Below are positions 24,847-30,290 of a stretch of DNA of 30,290 bases, piece by piece. The translations under genes were made by a program, and so were the position numbers. The notes under the pieces were generated by a model that was not told where the DNA came from, ran no database searches, and saw only the letters and a list, made by a program, of their open reading frames with translations. The stretch's first letter is position 1. Each line of letters opens with the position of its first letter. Origin of the DNA: an uncultured Roseateles sp. (GTDB taxonomy: Bacteria > Pseudomonadota > Gammaproteobacteria > Burkholderiales > Burkholderiaceae); the NCBI GenBank assembly GCA_946480605.1, contig CAMLKW010000022.1, forward strand, positions 1 to 30,290, given 5' to 3'.

Positions 24847-27800
24847 ATGAAATCCTCCTGGTCCCTGTCCCGTCTTGCGGTCTCAGGGCTTGCGGGCCTG
24901 TTGCTCGGCGCCGCAGCCCAGGCCGCCGATGCGCCTCGCACCCAGACGCTGATGCTCAGTGGCACCGGCCCGGGCGATGCCGTGGCCTGGGACTTCAGCA
25001 TCGATGGTGGCCGGCGCGCCGGCGAGAAGGCGCGCATTCCGGTGCCGTCCAACTGGCAGCAGCAGGGCTTTGGCCACTACCAGTACGGCTATGACAAGGG
25101 GCCGCGCGCGTCGGACACGGGCACCTACCGACACCGATTCGCGGTGCCTGCCGACTGGAAGGGGCGCTCGGTCCGCCTCGTCTTCGAGGCGGCCATGACC
25201 GACACCACGGTCAAGGTCAACGGCAAGCCGGCCGGGCCCATCCACCAGGGCGGTTTCAACCGCTTCAGCCACGACGTCACGCAACTGCTCAAGGCGGGCG
25301 AGGACAACGAGATCGAGGTGCAGGTCAGCGAGGCCTCGGCCGCGACGGCCACCGACATCGCCGAACGACACGGTGACTACTGGGTGTTCGGCGGCATCTA
25401 CCGTCCCGTCTGGCTGGAGGCGTCCCCGCCCGAATCCGTCGCGCATGTGGCCATTGCCGCCCAGGCCTCGGGCGAGTTGAAGGCGCAGGTCGAACTGCGC
25501 GCGCCGCGCACGGTCACGCGCGTGGTCGGCCAGGTCAGGACGCTGGAGGGCGCCGCCGTCGGCAGGCCGCTCACGACCGCCATCCCTGCGGGTGGTGTCG
25601 GCGTGGTGCAGATCGCCGGCCGCATCGACCGGCCGCGGCTGTGGTCGGCCGAGACGCCGCACCTCTATTGGCTCGACCTCACGCTGTACGCGGGCGACGT
25701 GGCTGTGCACCAGACCCGCGAGCGCTTCGGCTTCCGGACCTTCGAGGTGCGCGAGGGCCAGGGCCTGTACCTGAACGGCCAGCGCATCATGCTCAAGGGC
25801 ATCAACCGTCACAGCTTCCGCCCCGAGACGGGCCGGGCGGTGTCGCGCACCCAGGCCTATGAGGACGCGCGCCTCATCAAGTCCATGAACATGAACGCGA
25901 TGCGCGTGGCGCACTACGCGCCCGAGAAGGCCTTCCTGGAGGCTGCCGATGAGCTGGGCCTGTACGTCATCAACGAACTCAGCGGCTGGCAGAAGGCGCA
26001 TGGCACCGAGGTCGGCCGCAAGCTGGTGCGCTCGTTGGTGGAGCGCGACGTCAACCACCCCAGCATCATCATCTGGTCCAACGGCAACGAAGGCGGCTGG
26101 AACCGCGAGCTGGACCGCGACTTCGCCTTCTACGACCCGCAGGCCCGGCCGCTGATCCACCCGTGGGAGCCCTACGGCGGCATCGACACCAAGCATTACC
26201 CGCGCTACCCCGACCTGATGCGCCGCCTGGCCGGCCCGATGCTGGTGCTGCCCACCGAGTTCCTGCACGGCCTGTTCGACGGCGGTCTGGGCGCCGGGCT
26301 GGACGACTACTGGCGCGCGATGAAGGCCTCGCCGCGCGGCACCGGCGGCTTCCTGTGGAACCTCGCCGACGAAGGCCTCGCTCGAACCGACCAGGGCGGC
26401 AGGCTCGATCTCTTCGGCAGCTATGCGCCGGACGGCATCGTCGGGCCGCGCTTCGAGAAGGAGCCCAGCTACTTCACGGTGAAGGAGATCTGGTCACCCG
26501 TGCAGGCCGACACGCCCCGGCTGGACAAGTCCTTCAACGGACGCGTGAGGCTGCACAACGACCACGACTTCACGCCGCTCAGTGAGGTGCGCTTCCGCTG
26601 GGAATGGATTCGTTTCGCCGGCCCCGACGACACCGGCGGCGAAGCAAAGGTGCTGGCCAGCGGTGATCTCGCTGGCCCGGCGGTGGCGCCGCACGCGGCC
26701 GGCACGCTGCAGCTGCCACTGCCCGCAGCCTGGAAGCAGGCGGACGCGCTGCGCCTGACGGCCACGAAGGGTGACGCGCACCTGTGGACCTGGGTCTGGG
26801 AGACGACCGGCCGCGCCCGGGCACTGGAGGGCGGTGCAAGTGTCGGCACGCCTGAGGTGATTCAGCAGGGCGGCAGCCTGCGACTGGTCGCAGGCCCAGT
26901 CTCGGCCCGCTTCGATGCGGCGACCGGCCTGCTGAGCGAGGTGTCGCGCGACGGCAAGGCGCAGCCGCTGTCCGCCGGCCCGCGCCTGCTCGTGGCCCGC
27001 CCCAAAGGCAGCGCCGAGCCAGCGTGGATGTCTGCGGCCGCACGCGGCAACGGCGTCTACGAGGTCCCGAGCGCCACGATGGCGAATGTCGCCACGGTGG
27101 AGTTGGACATCACCGAGACCGACGGCTGGGCCGGCTTCAAGCTGGAGCTGTCGCCCGACGGGCAGCGCTGGGGCACCGTCTACGAGAGTGCCCGGGTGGC
27201 GCGCGACGGGCAGTCGCACATCTTCCCGCCGCAATGGGTGAAGGCCGTGCGAATCAGCCAGCTGGCGGGCACGCGCAAGACGCCCGCCGTGACCGCGCTG
27301 AAGCTGGCGCACGAGGCCGAGCGCTTCGCGTTGCCGGCGACCGGCAAGCCTGCCGTGAGCAGCGGCGTCATGCGCGATGCCGCGACGGGCAGGGCGCTGG
27401 CCTGGCTGGAAGCGCCTGGCGCCGGCGGGCTGGAGCGCGTGCGCTGGACGCTGGACGAAGACGGCGTGCTGGCGCTGGACTACGCCTACCGGCTGCAGGG
27501 GCCCGTGCTGTACCACGGCATCGGCTTCGACCGACCGCTGGCCGGTGTCGCCGCGCGCGCGCTGGTTCGCGGGCCCACGCCCGTGTGGCAGAACCGGCTG
27601 CGCGGCCCGGTGCTGGGCGTGCACGACATCGCCGCCGCAGGCTACTTCGCCGAGCCGCGCTGGCTGCGGCTGAGCGGCGCGCAAGGCGGCCTGACCATCG
27701 AAAGCGTGGGCGCACCCTTCCTGCAACTGGGCAGCCGGCTGGCCGACTTCCCGACCACCAGCGTGGAGTTCCCGAACAGCGACATCGGCTTCATGCAGGC

Positions 27801-27909
27801 CATCCCGGCCATGGGTGCCAAGATGCAGGCCGCCGAGCTGACCGGCCCGGCCGGCCTGCCCGCCACGGCGACGGGCCGCTACAGCGGCCGGCTGCGGCTG
27901 AAGTTCTGA
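24847..27909 (+). CDS. Secreted GH2 beta-galactosidase
   Basis: A 1020-residue glycoside hydrolase of family GH2, exported by a signal peptide ending near AAAQA (residue 26). Order: sugar-binding jelly roll (about 45-195, with IPVPSNWQQQGFGHYQYG), immunoglobulin-like domain (195-300), TIM barrel (300-550) and LacZ-type small-chain domains (from about 560). The acid/base is E415 in WSNGNEGGWN and the nucleophile E471 in VLPTEFLHG. FRTFEVREGQGLYLNGQRIM (297-316) and LKGINRHSFRPETG match LacZ. Residues about 676-720 fit the LacZ small-chain domain, then about 745-822 a discoidin-like insert appears (DITETDGWAGFKLELSPDGQ). It would cleave terminal beta-galactosides outside the cytoplasm; beta-glucuronidase or other GH2 activities are possible. 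No clear ribosome binding site was found. Confidence 0.88.
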   Translation: MKSSWSLSRLAVSGLAGLLLGAAAQAADAPRTQTLMLSGTGPGDAVAWDFSIDGGRRAGEKARIPVPSNWQQQGFGHYQYGYDKGPRASDTGTYRHRFAVPADWKGRSVRLVFEAAMTDTTVKVNGKPAGPIHQGGFNRFSHDVTQLLKAGEDNEIEVQVSEASAATATDIAERHGDYWVFGGIYRPVWLEASPPESVAHVAIAAQASGELKAQVELRAPRTVTRVVGQVRTLEGAAVGRPLTTAIPAGGVGVVQIAGRIDRPRLWSAETPHLYWLDLTLYAGDVAVHQTRERFGFRTFEVREGQGLYLNGQRIMLKGINRHSFRPETGRAVSRTQAYEDARLIKSMNMNAMRVAHYAPEKAFLEAADELGLYVINELSGWQKAHGTEVGRKLVRSLVERDVNHPSIIIWSNGNEGGWNRELDRDFAFYDPQARPLIHPWEPYGGIDTKHYPRYPDLMRRLAGPMLVLPTEFLHGLFDGGLGAGLDDYWRAMKASPRGTGGFLWNLADEGLARTDQGGRLDLFGSYAPDGIVGPRFEKEPSYFTVKEIWSPVQADTPRLDKSFNGRVRLHNDHDFTPLSEVRFRWEWIRFAGPDDTGGEAKVLASGDLAGPAVAPHAAGTLQLPLPAAWKQADALRLTATKGDAHLWTWVWETTGRARALEGGASVGTPEVIQQGGSLRLVAGPVSARFDAATGLLSEVSRDGKAQPLSAGPRLLVARPKGSAEPAWMSAAARGNGVYEVPSATMANVATVELDITETDGWAGFKLELSPDGQRWGTVYESARVARDGQSHIFPPQWVKAVRISQLAGTRKTPAVTALKLAHEAERFALPATGKPAVSSGVMRDAATGRALAWLEAPGAGGLERVRWTLDEDGVLALDYAYRLQGPVLYHGIGFDRPLAGVAARALVRGPTPVWQNRLRGPVLGVHDIAAAGYFAEPRWLRLSGAQGGLTIESVGAPFLQLGSRLADFPTTSVEFPNSDIGFMQAIPAMGAKMQAAELTGPAGLPATATGRYSGRLRLKF

Positions 27910-27916
27910 TCGCGCC

Positions 27917-29617
27917 TCATTTGGGCGCCACGCGCCAGATCTCGCCGGTCACGTCGTCGTCCACCAGCAGGGAGCCGTCCTTCTGCACGGCGACCGAGCT
28001 GGGCCGGCCCCAGACCTCGGCGTCGCTGGCGACGAAGCCGGTCATGAAGTCCTGGTAGCGGCCGGTGGGCGCGCCGTCCCTCATGAACACGCGCACGACC
28101 TTGGAGCCGGTGCGCGTCTGGCGGTTCCACGAACCGTGGAAGGCGACGAACAGGTCGGCGTCGTAGTCGTTCGGAAAGGCCGCCGCTGCGCCGGGCGCCG
28201 CGCTGTACATGACCATGCCCAGCGGTGCCGCGTGCGCCGTGAACAGCAGGTCGGGCGTGATGACCTTGTCGCGCAGGTCGGGCCGGTGGCCGGCCAGGCG
28301 CGGGTCTTCGTGCGCGCCGATGTAGAACCACGGCCAGCCGTAGAAGCCGCCGGGCTTCACGCGCGTGAGGTAGTCCGGCGGCAGGTTGTCGCCCAGCAGG
28401 TCGCGCTCGTTGACGCTGCACATCAGGTCGCCGCTGCGCGGGTAGATGTACATGCCGACGCAGTTGCGCAGCCCGGTGGCGTGGGTGCGGCGGTTCTTGC
28501 CGTCGGGGTCGAAGGCCAGCACCACGGCGTGACCTTCCTCCTCGCCCCAGGCCGCACCCAGGCCGTGCCTGGACTCCCAGCCGGCCAGCGGCTCGGGCGG
28601 CGTCTTGCCGATGTTCTCGGCCACGTTGGTCGCCGAGCCGATGGACAGGTACAGGGTGCGGCCGTCGGCCGAGAACGCCAGCGTGCGCGACGAGTGCGCG
28701 CCCACGGCCTGCGACAGCCGCGGCACGACGACCTCGGGCCCGCCGCCGGCCACCAGGTCGCCGTTGCGGTATGGGTAGCGGACGATGGAATTGACGAAGG
28801 CCACGTAGAGGTATTGCGGGTCGGCGCCCGTGGGCCAGAAGGCCAGGCCGAAGGGGCGGTCCATGCCGGCCGCAAAGGTGCTGACCACGTCGGCGGTCTC
28901 GCCGGTGGACGAGCGGAACACCTTGACCAGCCGCTTGGTGGTGGACGAAATGAAGATGTCTCCGTTGGGCGCCCTCACCATGACGCGGCCGCGGTCGGGG
29001 TCCTTGGCCCACAGGTTGACCTTGAAGCCCTCGGGCACCGACGGCAGCGTGCCCTCGGGCCGCGGCACGGTGCGCGGGCCGTTGCTGGCGCTTTCGGTGG
29101 CGAAGGGCTTGGGCAGGTCGGTGACCTTCCATTCGTGGATGCGGCCTGGGCGGTCGGCACTCCAGCTGCCCGCGTCGGCGGCCGCGGGCCGGCTGGCGGA
29201 TGCGGCAGGCGGCGCCGGCTGGGCCGGCGTGCCCGACAGGCTGGCCAGGTAGCCCAGCAGGTCCTGGCGCTGCGCCGGGTCCGCCATGGCGACCGGCATG
29301 CTGGTGCCCGGTGCATAGGCGCCGGGGTCGGCGAGAAAGCGGTCCAGGTCGGCGCGCGTCCAGCGCTGCCCTTTGGCGCCCAGTGCGGTCAGCGCCGCGG
29401 AGTAGCCGAAGCCCGGCAGCCCGGCCGCCTGGCGGCCCACGATGCCGTGCAGGCCGGGGCCCATCAGCGCGCGCCGGTCCGGCGTGGTGGTGTGGCACAT
29501 GGCGCACTGGCTGTTGAACAGGCGCTGGCCCAGGGCCAGGTCCTGGGCCTGGGCCGGGGCCGGGAACACCAGTGCCAGCAGCGCGCACGCGGCTGGCAGG
29601 AGAAATCTGCTTTGCAT
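27917..29617 (-). CDS. Cytochrome c / PQQ-type sugar dehydrogenase fusion
   Basis: A 566-residue periplasmic protein read from 29617 on the minus strand. Signal peptide 1-24, then a class I cytochrome c domain with heme motif CAMCH (38-42) and axial methionine M107 in APGTSMPVAM, a Pro/Ala linker (about 128-165), and a soluble PQQ-glucose/sorbosone dehydrogenase-type propeller (about 170-566): RPFGLAFWPTG, RTLYLSIGSATNVAEN, LRNCVGMYIYP and KPGGFYGWPWFYIG. It should oxidise an aldose or sorbosone and pass electrons to its own heme. I chose the ATG that starts the signal peptide; an in-frame ATG 19 codons earlier exists. It is convergent with the GH2 gene, only seven bases between stops, and lies downstream of a TonB-dependent receptor. 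Confidence 0.88.
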   Translation of the reverse strand: MQSRFLLPAACALLALVFPAPAQAQDLALGQRLFNSQCAMCHTTTPDRRALMGPGLHGIVGRQAAGLPGFGYSAALTALGAKGQRWTRADLDRFLADPGAYAPGTSMPVAMADPAQRQDLLGYLASLSGTPAQPAPPAASASRPAAADAGSWSADRPGRIHEWKVTDLPKPFATESASNGPRTVPRPEGTLPSVPEGFKVNLWAKDPDRGRVMVRAPNGDIFISSTTKRLVKVFRSSTGETADVVSTFAAGMDRPFGLAFWPTGADPQYLYVAFVNSIVRYPYRNGDLVAGGGPEVVVPRLSQAVGAHSSRTLAFSADGRTLYLSIGSATNVAENIGKTPPEPLAGWESRHGLGAAWGEEEGHAVVLAFDPDGKNRRTHATGLRNCVGMYIYPRSGDLMCSVNERDLLGDNLPPDYLTRVKPGGFYGWPWFYIGAHEDPRLAGHRPDLRDKVITPDLLFTAHAAPLGMVMYSAAPGAAAAFPNDYDADLFVAFHGSWNRQTRTGSKVVRVFMRDGAPTGRYQDFMTGFVASDAEVWGRPSSVAVQKDGSLLVDDDVTGEIWRVAPK

Positions 29618-29669
29618 GTCTGTCCGGTCGGATCTTGGAGCTTGCATTCCGGGCCGAGCGCCGGGCCGC

Positions 29670-29739
29670 CCCAAGCCGGCCCGCTTGGGCGATGTGCACG
29701 CGGCTCCATGCCGCGTGCATCGCCGTCCCCTCGGGGGAC
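29670..29739. repeat. Three tandem hairpins between receptor and dehydrogenase genes
   Basis: CCCAAGC/GCTTGGG (29670-29676, 29683-29689), TGCACGCGG/CCGCGTGCA (29695-29703, 29711-29719, extended by GCGA/TCGC past a TG bulge) and GTCCCC/GGGGAC (29725-29730, 29734-29739) fill most of the gap. They may end the receptor transcript or be a REP-like intergenic repeat. No T tract is present. Confidence 0.5.
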
Positions 29740-29785
29740 CGCCCAGGCGCGCCTGCGTTCAGCAGGGCGCTACTGGGCGAGGGGC

Positions 29786-30290
29786 TTAGAACTTGTACGA
29801 CATCCCCACCCCAAACGTGCGACCGAAGTGCGCGTACAGCCAGGTGTCGTCACGCTGGCTGTCGCGGCCATAGCGCAGCGGCTGGTCCGTCAGGTTCGCG
29901 GCTTCGAAGGTCACCTTCAGCTTCGGCGTCACGTTGTACGACGCCGAGAAGTCGATGTTGGTCGAAGCGTTGACGAACGACACGTCGTGGCCGTTCACGT
30001 CGCCCAGCACATTGATCAGGTACTTGGAGCGGTACGCCGCGGAGACCCGCGCACTGAACTTGTCGTCCTCGTAGTACAGCGTCAGGTTGCGCGCATCCGG
30101 CGACATGCCCACCAGGTTGGCGTTGATCGACAGCTGGGGCAGCGTCGCCGTGGCCGTGCGGGTGATGTAGTTGATGGTCGACTTCACATGCGTGACGTTG
30201 GCCAGCAGGCCGAAGTTGCTCCACACGCCAGGCAGGAAGCTGAAGGGCAGCTGCAGGTTGGCCTCGAAGCCGGTCAGCGGGCCGCCCGGC
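29786..30290 (-). CDS. TonB-dependent receptor, C-terminal part
   Basis: The minus strand carries at least 167 codons that run off the right edge, ending with a stop at 29786-29788. The sequence is a chain of amphipathic beta strands: GFEANLQLPFSFLPGVWSNF, LTLYYEDDKFSARVSAAYRS, ASTNIDFSASYNVTPKLKVT, and it ends with FGRTFGVGMSYKF, whose terminal phenylalanine is the outer-membrane insertion signal. FEAANLTDQPLRYG is the usual pre-terminal motif of TonB-dependent receptors of the Caulobacter/Xanthomonas carbohydrate type. It forms an outer-membrane channel that imports large ligands such as oligosaccharides. The ligand is unknown; the neighbouring hydrolases and sugar dehydrogenase suggest a carbohydrate. 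The N-terminal plug and TonB box are outside the window. Confidence 0.9.
   Translation of the reverse strand, partial: PGGPLTGFEANLQLPFSFLPGVWSNFGLLANVTHVKSTINYITRTATATLPQLSINANLVGMSPDARNLTLYYEDDKFSARVSAAYRSKYLINVLGDVNGHDVSFVNASTNIDFSASYNVTPKLKVTFEAANLTDQPLRYGRDSQRDDTWLYAHFGRTFGVGMSYKF

Overview
The window is GC-rich, densely packed bacterial DNA. The codon use, the gene families (LysE/RhtB exporter, LivHMGF transporter, ECF sigma factor, TonB-dependent receptor) and the bacterial initiator tRNA suggest a betaproteobacterium of the Burkholderiales (Roseateles/Mitsuaria/Rubrivivax-like). That placement is an inference; the window has no rRNA or other marker to prove it. I see no insertion sequence, prophage, integrase or CRISPR array.

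Left edge (1-864): a truncated LysE/RhtB exporter and a 31-residue membrane peptide on the minus strand, then a regulatory gap with two sets of dyad repeats. Positions 865-13211 form one tightly coupled plus-strand operon: dgoD, dgoK, dgoA, a secreted GH35 beta-galactosidase, an SMP-30 lactonase, an AraFGH-type sugar ABC transporter, a GH53 endo-galactanase, an SDR dehydrogenase and a LysR regulator. Read together this is a complete route for galactan: GH53 cuts the polymer, GH35 releases galactose, AraFGH imports it, the SDR oxidises it to the lactone, the lactonase opens it, and DgoD, DgoK and DgoA convert galactonate to pyruvate and glyceraldehyde 3-phosphate (De Ley-Doudoroff pathway).

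Middle (13212-22587): a region of small unknown genes, a BON-domain lipoprotein with a clear terminator, a LivH / LivM-LivG fusion / LivF transporter operon that lacks a binding protein, a minus-strand propeller-like lipoprotein, a divergent SDR-LysR pair with a dyad between them, and an unknown gene preceded by a strongly structured leader.

Right part (22588-30290): an ECF sigma factor, a GH26-like secreted hydrolase whose start codon abuts a LacI-type palindrome, tRNA-fMet with promoter and terminator, a large secreted GH2 beta-galactosidase, and, convergent with it, a cytochrome c / PQQ-type sugar dehydrogenase fusion and the end of a TonB-dependent receptor. This part looks like a second carbohydrate-use island that may feed the galactose operon. 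The strongest leads are the all-in-one galactan-to-pyruvate operon, the operator touching the hydrolase start codon, the small membrane peptide with its own operator-bearing promoter, and the possible switching leader near 21800.
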